From contig NZ_CP028083.1 of NCBI RefSeq assembly GCF_005491425.1, forward strand, positions 192,001 through 256,000: DNA of 64,000 nt, in the 5' to 3' direction. The translations under genes were made by a program, and so were the position numbers. Source of the DNA: Lysinibacillus sp. SGAir0095. Lineage in GTDB: Bacteria > Bacillota > Bacilli > Bacillales_A > Planococcaceae. The notes under the pieces are model-generated. The model was not told where the DNA came from. It saw nothing but the letters and a program-made list of their open reading frames with translations, and did no database searches. This document shows, piece by piece, positions 54,724 through 62,745 of this stretch; position 1 is the first letter of the stretch, and each line of letters opens with the position of its first letter.

Positions 54724-55023
54724 AGCATTCAGCTCCTTCTAGGTTGTTAAGCCAAGTTTTAATGGCTGTTTAAGAAAAAGCGATTCGTTAAAACATATTC
54801 CGAAGATTAATTATTATTCATCATTACTGGATTTTTCTTATCTGCCCTTCCATATATGATCAAGATTCAAGTACAATTTTGTGAATTTCTCTTCTTAAAC
54901 GGAAAAAGTTAAGAGTTTTTTTAAAAAATATTTATAGAAACTTTTTTTGTAGGGATAGAAAACCTAGATGGGCTCTTTTTTTCTACATAAATTGATTGTA
55001 GTTCGATAGAAAGGAGGAGTATA
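54724..55023. other. AT-rich spacer
   Basis: 300 bases between divergent genes. Contains the ribosome site of the minus-strand gene at 54022, A/T homopolymer runs (54909-54960) and the ribosome site of the collagen-like gene. No RNA gene or clear operator seen. Confidence 0.5.
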
Positions 55024-55515
55024 GTGTACCCTTTTGATTTTGATGATGATTTTCTAGATGATGATTCCCCGGGTAGAGGTCGTGGAAGAGGTGGCCGCCA
55101 ACAAGGATTTCCAGGAGGTGGACTGGGAGGATTCCCAGGTATTCCGGGATTCCCGGGCGGTCCGGGAGGAGGATTTCCAGGTGGTCCAGGAGGAGGATTT
55201 CCAGGTGGTCCAGGAGGGGGATTCCCAGGAGGCGGTCCAGGTCAATTACAAGCACCAACTGCACCTCCACCAAGCTTTACACCACAAATGTCGACATTCC
55301 AACAACAAGAGTTTACTCGTAGTGGAGGAGTAGGTAGTATTAGGCGCTGCTTTTTCAGAAATACTTTTGTATGGATGAGAAATGGGAATAGTTTCTGGTT
55401 CTTTCCAATGCTTGCTTTCGGGAATCGAATTATTGGTTTCCGATGGAGAGGAACAAGGGGTTGGGTCTACGATTCCATCAACCGAAATAATATCTTGTTC
55501 TTCCAATGCTACTAA
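55024..55515 (+). CDS. Collagen-like Gly/Pro-rich protein with aromatic C-terminal domain
   Basis: 163 residues: acidic start (DFDDDFLDDD), Arg/Gly stretch, then about 45 residues of Gly/Pro/Phe with three exact FPGGPGGG repeats, a Pro/Gln linker, and a C-terminal domain of about 55 residues with two terminal Cys (RRCFFRNTFVWMRNG, GFRWRGTRGWVY, FFQCY). That domain recurs behind Gly/Pro-rich regions in uncharacterised Bacillales proteins. No signal peptide. A spore-surface role is possible but unproven. GTG start behind AAAGGAGGAG. Confidence 0.78.
   Translation: MYPFDFDDDFLDDDSPGRGRGRGGRQQGFPGGGLGGFPGIPGFPGGPGGGFPGGPGGGFPGGPGGGFPGGGPGQLQAPTAPPPSFTPQMSTFQQQEFTRSGGVGSIRRCFFRNTFVWMRNGNSFWFFPMLAFGNRIIGFRWRGTRGWVYDSINRNNILFFQCY
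55150..55221 (+). repeat. Three 24-bp coding repeats (FPGGPGGG)
   Basis: Units at 55150, 55174 and 55198; a fourth is broken by GGCGGT. Copy number is likely to vary between strains. Confidence 0.85.
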
Positions 55516-55569
55516 TTAGTTATTAAATTATTCACACCCCCTAAAGTTCGTGTAAATATACCCCCACTT

Positions 55570-55602
55570 CAAAGTGAGATGCCATTTGTATCTCACTTTT
55601 TC
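55570..55602 (+). terminator. Terminator of the collagen-like gene
   Basis: AAAGTGAGAT/ATCTCACTTT stem followed by TTTC. Confidence 0.8.
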
Positions 55603-55676
55603 AATATTTTTAGTTGTTCTAAGCTGAGGTGAAAAGGAATATGAAATACTAATGATATTTTTGGGGGTAATGGAAA

Positions 55677-56165
55677 ATGGAGAGACTGCAAAAAGTTCGA
55701 GAAGAGATATTAGAATGTGTAAGTAATCTAACTGATAGCCAATTAAACGAAGTTGTAGAAGAGGGAACTTGGAGTATCGTACAAGTGTTAGAGCATTTAT
55801 ATATAATGGAAGAAAATGTAACAAGTCAAATGCAGCGTGCTCTTAAACAGGAGGAATTTGATGTACCTGGAACGTTCCCCCTTCAAGTTATTGCGGATCG
55901 TACAAAAAAAATCAGCGCTCCAGAATTTTTATTGCCATCCAATAATTTTTATACCTTCGATGAGTTGAAAGAAAAATTAGCTGCTTCAAGGGCATCTTTA
56001 GAAAAATTTGTCCACGAAACAAGTGATGTAGAATTAAATCAAAAAACATTTGCTCATCGACGCTTCGGCGTCTTAACTTTAAATCAATGGATATCGTTAA
56101 TTGGCTATCACGAACAGCGGCATATTGGCCAAATAGAAGAAATCAAAGCTGCGTTAACAAAATAA
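55677..56165 (+). CDS. DinB-family protein (putative metal-dependent thiol transferase fold)
   Basis: 162 residues forming the four-helix DinB/YfiT fold. The three metal-binding His fit VLEHLY (near residue 42) and GYHEQRHIGQI (two His near the C terminus). Related enzymes include bacillithiol S-transferases, which detoxify electrophiles; the substrate here is not known. ATG at 55677 behind GGGGGTAATGGAAA. Single gene. Confidence 0.85.
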   Translation: MERLQKVREEILECVSNLTDSQLNEVVEEGTWSIVQVLEHLYIMEENVTSQMQRALKQEEFDVPGTFPLQVIADRTKKISAPEFLLPSNNFYTFDELKEKLAASRASLEKFVHETSDVELNQKTFAHRRFGVLTLNQWISLIGYHEQRHIGQIEEIKAALTK

Positions 56166-56169
56166 ACTT

Positions 56170-56200
56170 CAGCTACTAGCACTGAGCTAGTGGCTTTTTA
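56170..56200 (+). terminator. Terminator of the dinB-like gene
   Basis: AGC.ACTAGC/GCTAGT.GCT hairpin followed by TTTTT. Confidence 0.75.
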
Positions 56201-56441
56201 AATGTACTTATTTCTCGTTTTGAATACAGAACTTACATAAATGGGCAAATGACTAAGGTGTTTAGATTGCTCACCTATAAAAGATTAAATCAAAAACTTT
56301 CTTAATATTTCTTACTACGAAAAACTTGAATTTTTTGACAAAATATACTTCCTCCCTAGACGACAAAAATTAATAAGAGTACAATACAGCATTATGGGTA
56401 AACACTAATAATAGTAGATAATATTTGAAAGAGGCGTTTTC

Positions 56442-56975
56442 ATGACTAATATTATATTAATTTTAATATTGCAGCTTGTATATGTACCGTTATTAACCCT
56501 ACGTACGATTTTCTTAGTAAAAAACCTTACATTATTTGCTGCTATTTTTGGGATATTAGAAATGCTTATATACGTATTTGGCCTTTCTTTAGTGTTCAAT
56601 GGAGACCAAAGCTTACTCGCGATGGTTGTTTATGCTGTTGGATTTGGACTTGGAATGTTCTTAGGAACGAAAATAGAAAATAAATTAGCAATTGGATACG
56701 TTTATATCACGATTAACACACAAAATAAAAACCAGGAACTAATTGATACATTAAGAATTAATGGTTTTGCTATCACGACGTATGTAGGTGAAGGGCGAGA
56801 TAGCGATCGCTATAAATATGAGATATTAGCAAAACGAAATCGCGAAAAAGAAGTATTTACACTTGTAGAAAATATTGAGCCAAAAGCATTTATCATTTCC
56901 TACGAGCCCAAATCATTTAAAGGCGGCTTTTTAGTTGATCGAATGCGCCAGGCCAAGCTAAAAATGAAGCAATAA
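56442..56975 (+). CDS. UPF0316 / DUF2179 family membrane protein
   Basis: 177 residues: three N-terminal helices (2-22, 28-50, 57-78) followed by a cytoplasmic DUF2179 domain (VYITINTQNKNQELIDTLR..., FAITTYVGEGRDSDRY, IIEP-like NIEPKAFIISYEP). The layout and RTIFLVKN-type first helix match UPF0316 (YebE) proteins. DUF2179 domains may bind nucleotides; role unknown. Single gene. Confidence 0.88.
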   Translation: MTNIILILILQLVYVPLLTLRTIFLVKNLTLFAAIFGILEMLIYVFGLSLVFNGDQSLLAMVVYAVGFGLGMFLGTKIENKLAIGYVYITINTQNKNQELIDTLRINGFAITTYVGEGRDSDRYKYEILAKRNREKEVFTLVENIEPKAFIISYEPKSFKGGFLVDRMRQAKLKMKQ

Positions 56976-57016
56976 ACAAGAGCTAGGGAACAATTATTCC
57001 CTAGCTCTTGTTTTAA
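56976..57016 (+). terminator. Terminator of the UPF0316 gene
   Basis: ACAAGAGCTAGGGAA with its exact complement, followed by TTTTA. Confidence 0.88.
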
Positions 57017-57100
57017 TATAAAACAAATCCAGGAAGATTTGTTTTTTATAGATAAGATTAACTAGAAAGATTAAACTGGCAAAATAGTAGGATGAGGTAA

Positions 57101-57730
57101 TTATTTTTTTAGTGTAAGAGGTTTGATGTTTAAGTTATATGCTTGGATAAGCTGTTGGAGTCTTTCGGTTTTGGCAGGACCTTTTGGGCAAGGGTGATAG
57201 TATTCATTATTCTCGGATTTGATGCCGAAAGAAGGGACACCGCTATCATTGATTAATTGAAGCCATTCTCTTTTTTCTTCCTCAAGAGATCGCCATCTAC
57301 TTCTTTTTTCAACTCCCCAGCCAATGAGAATCCAAGGATGTTGTGTCATTTCAAACAAAGACGGAAGTGTAATGGTTGGGTATTTTCCAGTTGCTTTTAG
57401 AAGCTCAAAAAGTTCGATTGCTTCCACAGAGGCGGTATTTCTTACGTAAAATAAATTGTATATATGAAGTCTACCTTCTAAACATGTATGAGATGCTTTC
57501 ATAAATTGAATCAATTGCCGCAACGTATTGTCAATTGTCGTTTCATCAGTATGTGAACCATTCATGATGAGCTTTTTTCTTGCTTCACCTTTTAGATCTG
57601 CTGATCCGGGATTTAACATAATTACGGCACCTAATGATTTACGAGAAGAACCGAATTGAATATAGGTATTTGTACGATAAACTTCCTCTCCAATTAGCTG
57701 AAAGGTGGCGATAGCTTTTACGTTTTCCAC
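57101..57730 (-). CDS. DUF1643 domain protein
   Basis: 209 residues, soluble. The DUF1643 pattern is visible as VIMLNPGSADL, then DNTLRQLIQFM, IYNLFYVRNTAS, WGVEKRSRW-type central strand and the late YHPCPKGPA. These domains are common in mobile and defence-adjacent regions but have no known activity. Start taken as GTG 57730 (seven bases behind GGAGG); TTG 57736 is too near. Single gene with no obvious partner. Confidence 0.75.
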   Translation of the reverse strand: MENVKAIATFQLIGEEVYRTNTYIQFGSSRKSLGAVIMLNPGSADLKGEARKKLIMNGSHTDETTIDNTLRQLIQFMKASHTCLEGRLHIYNLFYVRNTASVEAIELFELLKATGKYPTITLPSLFEMTQHPWILIGWGVEKRSRWRSLEEEKREWLQLINDSGVPSFGIKSENNEYYHPCPKGPAKTERLQQLIQAYNLNIKPLTLKK

Positions 57731-58045
57731 TCCCAAACCTCCATTTATACGTAGTGTTATTAATCATATTCGCAAGGGAATGGAATTATTATCCTAAATT
57801 TGCTATTATAGAAATTTTTCTAAAAAAATTACTTCTTGCAAAGAATCTGGGCTGAGGGAAGATTAAACTAAAAAAATAGTGTGATAAATGGTTGAATTTC
57901 AATGAAAGGTATATAATGAGTACTGGTAGTAATTAGATGCCATATAATTGATAAGAATAAATTCGGGGTATATCTATTATATGGATATACCTTTTTTCTA
58001 TTGAGCGGCATGAATACTAATTCATAATTTGAGGAGACGAGTAAG
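57731..58045 (+). promoter_or_regulatory. Promoter and leader of the TerC-family gene
   Basis: A TATAAT near 57913-57918 and a terminator-like hairpin at 57966-57998 precede the gene. The leader between them is only about 45 bases, and the yybP-ykoY manganese riboswitch core is not there. The remainder is AT-rich with no other structure. Confidence 0.4.
57966..57998 (+). terminator. Terminator-like hairpin before the TerC gene
   Basis: GGTATATC/GATATACC stem followed by TTTTTT, 48 bases before the start codon. Confidence 0.6.
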
Positions 58046-58795
58046 GTGTTAGAAGAGGTATTTTCAACCTATGCTTCCATGTTCGATTGGCATATGTGGG
58101 CAAATGTATTAACGAGTTCAGAGAGCTGGGGACTGATATTGTCTTTAGCTGTCATGGAATGTATATTATCAGCAGATAACGCATTGGTGCTTTCTGCATT
58201 CGTTAAGCCATTACCTAAGGAACAGCAAAAGAAGGCTCTAATTTATGGGCTATGGGGAGCATACATTTTCCGTTTTATCTTTATCGGGTTAGGTACGGTT
58301 TTAATAAAATTCTGGCCAATTAAATTAATAGGTGCTCTTTATTTATTGTATTTAGCCATTAAATTTTTCCGTGAAAAAAGTAAGGGTCAGGATTCGGAAG
58401 AAACTGAGGCTAAACCCAAAGGCTGGTTAGTAAAAGTATTCGGTATATTTTGGGCAACGGTAATAAGTGTAGAGCTAATGGATTTAGCCTTTTCGGTAGA
58501 TAGCATTCTAACCGCACTTGCCATTTCAGAACAAGTTTGGGTAGTCCTGCTTGGTGGTATGATCGGAATTCTTTTAATGCGAGGTATCGCAACATTCTTC
58601 ATTACCCTGATGAATAAGGTGCCCGAATTAGAAACGACCGCCTACGTTCTGATTGTGTTTATAGCAATTAAAATGGGGCTTACGCTAGTTAATATCCATA
58701 TTCCAAATGAAATATTTATTATCGTATTAGTTTTAGCGTTTATATTTACTTTCATTATTCATGCGGTTCGAAGTAAACATAGTACAGTAAATTAA
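58046..58795 (+). CDS. TerC-family membrane protein (YkoY-type manganese exporter)
   Basis: 249 residues with seven or so helices. Conserved acidic motifs MECILSADNALVLS (near residue 33) and DLAFSVDSILTAL (near residue 150) carry the metal-binding Asp residues. In Bacillus the YkoY/YceF members export Mn(II) and help metalate secreted enzymes. GTG start eight bases behind GAGGAGA. Unlike many ykoY genes, no manganese riboswitch is seen in the leader, only a hairpin. Confidence 0.88.
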   Translation: MLEEVFSTYASMFDWHMWANVLTSSESWGLILSLAVMECILSADNALVLSAFVKPLPKEQQKKALIYGLWGAYIFRFIFIGLGTVLIKFWPIKLIGALYLLYLAIKFFREKSKGQDSEETEAKPKGWLVKVFGIFWATVISVELMDLAFSVDSILTALAISEQVWVVLLGGMIGILLMRGIATFFITLMNKVPELETTAYVLIVFIAIKMGLTLVNIHIPNEIFIIVLVLAFIFTFIIHAVRSKHSTVN

Positions 58796-58801
58796 ATAGA
58801 T

Positions 58802-58841
58802 AAGCGGTGAAAAAGTTTAGCTTTTTCACCGCTTTTATTTT
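58802..58841. terminator. Bidirectional terminator between TerC and PucR genes
   Basis: AAGCGGTGAAAAAG/CTTTTTCACCGCTT stem with T/A runs on both sides. Confidence 0.88.
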
Positions 58842-60025
58842 AAAGCATTTTTTTGACTTAGAATGTCTTCGATCATTAAAGCTAAATTTAAGTTTGTCCT
58901 TGTAAATGTATGACTAAGGTTTACATCTAGCAATGATTCTATTTTTTTTATTTTATAGTTTACAGTGTTTCGATGAATAAAAAGTTTTTTACTAATCTTA
59001 CTAGTGCTACCTTCCTCTGCAAGGAAAATACGTAAGAAGTGAACGAAATCAGTATTATGCAGGTGATCATACATATAAAGTGGGCCAAGCATATCCTGTT
59101 GAAACGCCTTTATAATCGATTGATCTGAAACACTCATCAGCAGTTTATAAGCACCAATTTCTTTGTATTTTTGAATGAAAGGATTTTTGTGTTGCTCAAC
59201 CAAATGGATTACGGTTAAAGATTCGTTATAGCTTTTGGAGATATCCCCTGGATAAGTTGAAAAATTCCCCATGCCAATAATCAAATCCTCTTGTCCATTA
59301 ATTTTGATTACATCTTCATATATCATCTCTACAGTTTTGGAAAAGGGAATATGAGCTGTTTTGACTTCTTGCCGATTTATTAAAAAAATTAATTGATTAT
59401 AATGCCTCAAAGCCAAGAAGTAATTATAACGATTTTGAAATTCATAAAAAATAATTGATTCATAGCGTTGAATGCTATTTTTTGAGGATGTGGGAGTTGT
59501 ACAAGTGATAACTCCCAGTTCCGAGCCCTTTGGGAATCCACGTTTTTCTAAGGATTCAATCAAAAATTTAAATTCCTCATAACGAAAAATCAAATTGTAT
59601 AGAAGCTTTTCGTCTGTTTGCTGGTTATGGGCGGAATGTTGTTTTGCTGAAAGAAATTGAAAGGTGCTTTTTAGCAAGTCAGCAATACGATAATTCCACG
59701 CCATCTCAAAAATAGGGAAATTCTTTTCATTCGCGAACTTGCATATTGAAGAAGGGACATTTAAGATATATTGCCCCGTATTAATGATAAAACCTGCAGC
59801 TTTCTTCTCAAATGCTCTCATAATGAGCTCTTCCAATTGCGTAGAGCTAGAATCTAAGTGGATTCCAGTCGTTATGATGATTTCATTTGGCCGACAAAAG
59901 GGGATGGAATCAACACTTTCTATCACATTAATACCTGTAATCTGTCTGTATAGCCCATTTTCTCCTGCAATCAATGCAAGCATTTTAAATTCGGGCTCTA
60001 CGATTAGTTCATTTATCGATGCCAT
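58835..60025 (-). CDS. PucR-family transcriptional regulator
   Basis: 396 residues: N-terminal PucR domain (INELIVEPEFKMLALIAGENG, FCRPNEIIITTG), a GGDEF-like middle (GMGNFSTYPGDISKSYNES) and a C-terminal HTH_30 (ISKKLFIHRNTVNYKIKKIESLL). Regulators of this type sense purine or amino-acid catabolites and often control neighbouring catabolic genes; none is adjacent here. The start at 60025 follows GAGGAGGAAGTTTAAT, since the upstream ATG overlaps that site. Confidence 0.88.
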   Translation of the reverse strand: MASINELIVEPEFKMLALIAGENGLYRQITGINVIESVDSIPFCRPNEIIITTGIHLDSSSTQLEELIMRAFEKKAAGFIINTGQYILNVPSSICKFANEKNFPIFEMAWNYRIADLLKSTFQFLSAKQHSAHNQQTDEKLLYNLIFRYEEFKFLIESLEKRGFPKGSELGVITCTTPTSSKNSIQRYESIIFYEFQNRYNYFLALRHYNQLIFLINRQEVKTAHIPFSKTVEMIYEDVIKINGQEDLIIGMGNFSTYPGDISKSYNESLTVIHLVEQHKNPFIQKYKEIGAYKLLMSVSDQSIIKAFQQDMLGPLYMYDHLHNTDFVHFLRIFLAEEGSTSKISKKLFIHRNTVNYKIKKIESLLDVNLSHTFTRTNLNLALMIEDILSQKNALK

Positions 60026-60435
60026 ATTAAACTTCCTCCTCATTTAGTATGTTAGAAAAATTGACGTTAGAACTATGCAATTGCACAAAAATCTTTGTAG
60101 GTAATGTCCATATTCTGTAAATGTATTTTACGTTAAAATAAGTTATAAATCTACATGTTATAAAAGTTGACGTAATAAAAAGGGGCATTTGCTGTATATA
60201 TGCTATAGACTGAATATCAATCTGGAAGGATGCAGCTGAACTCAGATTAATGAGTGAAAGGGTCAAATGCTCAAAGTGGGGCCATTTAGACTCATATTAT
60301 AAAGTAATAAGGAAGTTTGTATTAACTGTATAAATGCCATAGATTCTTGTTAAGAGAATTTCAAGCTATATGAATAAAAAAATCGCTAAATAATTTAAAT
60401 ATATTAGACTTCGAGTAGAAAAGAGGGGTGTAAGC
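60026..60435. other. Non-coding gap
   Basis: 410 AT-rich bases between divergent genes. The only symmetry I see is TGCAATTGCA near 60075. No convincing promoter or RNA gene. Confidence 0.4.
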
Positions 60436-60654
60436 ATGTCTGAGTATGAAACGTATATGGAAGAGAAAGGAAAAATTGATAGTTACTTTGACAAAGGCTA
60501 CCAAGTTATCAGTATTTTTGAAAATTTAAGTGGTACATTTGTTGATTTTGTAACTGGTGAAGGAGCGGCTGAACGTGAAGTCGTGCAACTACAATTACTT
60601 ACTGCCGAGGCTAGAAAATATATCGCAACAAAGCTATTGTTCGTCAGTTATTAA
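60436..60654 (+). CDS. Small hypothetical protein
   Basis: 72 residues, acidic N-terminal half (MSEYETYMEEKGKIDSYFDK) and a C-terminal amphipathic helix (EVVQLQLLTAEARKYIATKL). GAGGGG lies before the ATG and a terminator follows, which support a real gene. No family recognised. Confidence 0.55.
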   Translation: MSEYETYMEEKGKIDSYFDKGYQVISIFENLSGTFVDFVTGEGAAEREVVQLQLLTAEARKYIATKLLFVSY

Positions 60655-60670
60655 TTTTTGCGAGTGGTGA

Positions 60671-60702
60671 AGGGGGGAGTAGAGATACTTCCCTCTTTTT
60701 TA
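60671..60702 (+). terminator. Terminator of the 72-codon gene
   Basis: AGGGGGGAGTA/TACTTCCCTCT stem with G-U pairs, followed by TTTTTT. Confidence 0.7.
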
Positions 60703-60902
60703 TTCTTCCAAAAACCCGCCAACAATTGCGAGGTCTAAGTTTTTTGTGATCATGTTGACTTCCTTATAAAACTAGGAATGTAAAAATAATAACTAGTTTT
60801 TAGAAAAAACTGATAAATTAAGATGAGCGTGAACAAATGGAAGAGGTGAATTAATGGAAGTCTAATGCTTTAGAACTCTTTGTGTGTGTTTTGAATTCCT
60901 TC

Positions 60903-61091
60903 TTAATCCGAAGTTCGTGAATTTGACATATTGTGAACAATCCTAAATATAAAATAAGAAAATCCTGACAAACCGATTATTCCTGCTAAAGTTAATAGTG
61001 CTATTTTTTCTGAGTAAAGCATCCCGACACAAAACAATAGAAAACATGTGAATGCCCCAATTAGGTTAATAAGAATTTTATTTTTATTCAA
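60903..61091 (-). CDS. Small membrane protein
   Basis: 62 residues with two hydrophobic segments (7-27, 30-50) and polar ends (MNKNK, SNSRTSD). TTG start with AAAGGA 12 bases upstream. No family recognised; composition is convincing for an inner-membrane miniprotein. Confidence 0.5.
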   Translation of the reverse strand: MNKNKILINLIGAFTCFLLFCVGMLYSEKIALLTLAGIIGLSGFSYFIFRIVHNMSNSRTSD

Positions 61092-61185
61092 TGTTTAAGC
61101 ACGTCCTTTTTGTCTTTGTACCTTATACGTTCTAAAGATTGTGAGGTTTCAACATAAATACAATTTCCGGTATCATCCTATCTAA

Positions 61186-61288
61186 TTTTACGGCTTGATG
61201 AATACTAATTAAGTAAAGTAGGGTTATGCCGTCAAACATAACCGTGGATTTAGAGTAGTTAAGGACATCCTTAATTGCTCTTTTTTAT
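61186..61288 (+). ncRNA. Candidate structured RNA with terminator
   Basis: Hairpin GGTTATG (61222-61228)/CATAACC (61237-61243) has a loop starting CCGTCAAA; ACGG at 61190-61193 can pair with this CCGT (a pseudoknot) or with CCGT at 61242-61245, so two folds exclude each other. A terminator (GAG.AGTTAAGGA/TCCTTAATT.CTC, then TTTTTT) closes it. The next gene begins 150 bases later. Matches no riboswitch class that I can name. Confidence 0.4.
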
Positions 61289-61441
61289 TGGAGAAATATA
61301 TCGAAGGTTCAGCAATTCCAACTTGACACTATACAAACGATTTGATAAATTGTTTGTAAATAGACAAACGTAATACATAATTGTTTATAAATGTAACAAA
61401 TAGTTATTTCGAACGTTTGGAAAAAGAGGTGTTTAACATTT

Positions 61442-62197
61442 ATGAGTCAATCAGAACTATTCTGGAATGCTACATTAGAGGAAATGAAGAACGGATTTAT
61501 AGAAGACGCTAATCAATATACGTGTCTTCTGTGTGGGGAGCAGATAGAAAAAGGTGTTATTTACCAAAATGGGGAAGTTCTATATGAAGCTAAACGTTTT
61601 ATTCGCCTGCATGTTGAACAAAAACATGGGTCTGTGTTTGAGTATCTACTCAGCTTAGATAAGAAATTCACAGGGCTAACAGAACACCAAACAACTCTTC
61701 TAAGTCATTTCTACGATGGGAAAAGCGATAAAGAAGTTCAAGATGAGATGGGGATAGGAAGCAGTTCAACAATTCGTCATCATCGTTTTGTTTTGAAGGA
61801 GAAAGAACGTCAGGCAAAAACATTATTAGCGATTATGGAGCTGTTAAAAGAAAAGGATCGAAATGCACCAGCATTTGTACCGCCGCATAAACATGCAACA
61901 ATGGTGGATGATCGTTATTCCGTTACGACAGATGAACAAACCAAAATACTAGAAAAATACTTTACCAAAGGGCTAAATGGTCCAATAGTAAAATTCCCTC
62001 CAAAAGAAAAGCAACGTATTGTCATTTTACGTTCGATTGTCGAAAGATTCGATGCAGCAGCTATTTATACGGAGAGAGAAATGAATCTTATTTTAAAAGA
62101 AATCTACGAGGACTTTGTAGTACTCAGAAGATACTTGATTGAATATGGATTTTTTGACAGAAAAGCAGATGGTAGTGCTTATTGGGTAAAAAAATAG
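61442..62197 (+). CDS. DUF2087 regulator with zinc-finger and HTH
   Basis: 251 residues: an N-terminal zinc finger (C28-x2-C31, then H57 and H62), a LuxR-like HTH (LTEHQTTLLSHFYDGKSDKEVQDEMGI, SSSTIRHHRFVLKEKE) and a C-terminal DUF2087 domain (YFTKGLNGPIVKFPPKEKQR, IYTEREMNLILKEIYEDF, LRRYLIEYGFFDR). It should bind DNA in the cytoplasm. AGAGGTG lies before the ATG. A GIY-YIG-like gene follows after 28 bases, an association seen in other Bacillales, so they likely act together. Confidence 0.88.
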   Translation: MSQSELFWNATLEEMKNGFIEDANQYTCLLCGEQIEKGVIYQNGEVLYEAKRFIRLHVEQKHGSVFEYLLSLDKKFTGLTEHQTTLLSHFYDGKSDKEVQDEMGIGSSSTIRHHRFVLKEKERQAKTLLAIMELLKEKDRNAPAFVPPHKHATMVDDRYSVTTDEQTKILEKYFTKGLNGPIVKFPPKEKQRIVILRSIVERFDAAAIYTEREMNLILKEIYEDFVVLRRYLIEYGFFDRKADGSAYWVKK

Positions 62198-62225
62198 AAA
62201 AATTAACAGAGAGGGAGTGTGAGCC

Positions 62226-62570
62226 ATGGATCGAAAAAAAGAATTGAAACAGCAATATCAAGAAATTGAGATCATTGCAGGGATTTATCAAATTAAAAAT
62301 AATGTTAATGGAAAACTGTTTGTGGAAAGTACAAGAAATTTAAAAACGATCAATGGGGTTAAATTTACCCTTAACAACAGTACGCATATAAATAAAGAAC
62401 TTCAGTCGGATTGGAATGAGTTTGGCAAGGATGCGTTTTCCATTGAAATTCTAGAGATGTTGAAAAAAGATGAGAATAATCCAGATTATAATGAAAAAGA
62501 AGCCTTAAAAGCGATGGAACAAAAATGGTTAGATCAACTAAGTCCATATGGGGAAAATGGATATAATTAA
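62226..62570 (+). CDS. GIY-YIG-like protein with degenerate active site
   Basis: 114 residues. GIYQIKNNVNGKLFV (residues 19-33) matches the GIY half of the nuclease core, with STRNLK following, but the YIG half is replaced by LFVES and the usual catalytic Arg/Tyr are doubtful. The helix FGKDAFSIEILEML and a C-terminal EQKWLDQLSPYGENGYN resemble phage-type GIY-YIG proteins. GAGAGGGAGTGTGAGCC precedes the ATG. Operon partner of the DUF2087 regulator. May bind rather than cut nucleic acid. Confidence 0.8.
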   Translation: MDRKKELKQQYQEIEIIAGIYQIKNNVNGKLFVESTRNLKTINGVKFTLNNSTHINKELQSDWNEFGKDAFSIEILEMLKKDENNPDYNEKEALKAMEQKWLDQLSPYGENGYN

Positions 62571-62580
62571 AAATCAAGAA

Positions 62581-62616
62581 AAAGTGCACGCCTAGAAAAA
62601 GGTTGTGCGCTTTTTA
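62581..62616 (+). terminator. Terminator of the DUF2087/GIY-YIG operon
   Basis: AAAGTGCAC.CCT/AGG.TGTGCGCTTT stem followed by TT. Confidence 0.7.
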
Positions 62617-62745
62617 TGTCGATAAGTATGAGTTTATTAAGGAAAATGTAATAAGAAAGCGACAAAAACATTTGGATTTTTATTCATTTCAAATGGTTAA
62701 TTTTAGTAATATATAGTGACGTTATGAAAGGAGGCGAGTACCTTT

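Noticed and set aside
55054..55333. Open frames on both strands within the Gly/Pro-rich gene
   Set aside because: They arise from the GC-rich repeats; only the frame at 55024 has a ribosome site and a conserved end domain.
57731..58045. yybP-ykoY manganese riboswitch before the TerC gene
   Set aside because: The leader before the hairpin is too short and has none of the conserved core.
61186..61245. Hammerhead ribozyme (CTTGATGA resembles CUGAUGA)
   Set aside because: There is an extra base in the core and no matching GAAA segment and cleavage site.
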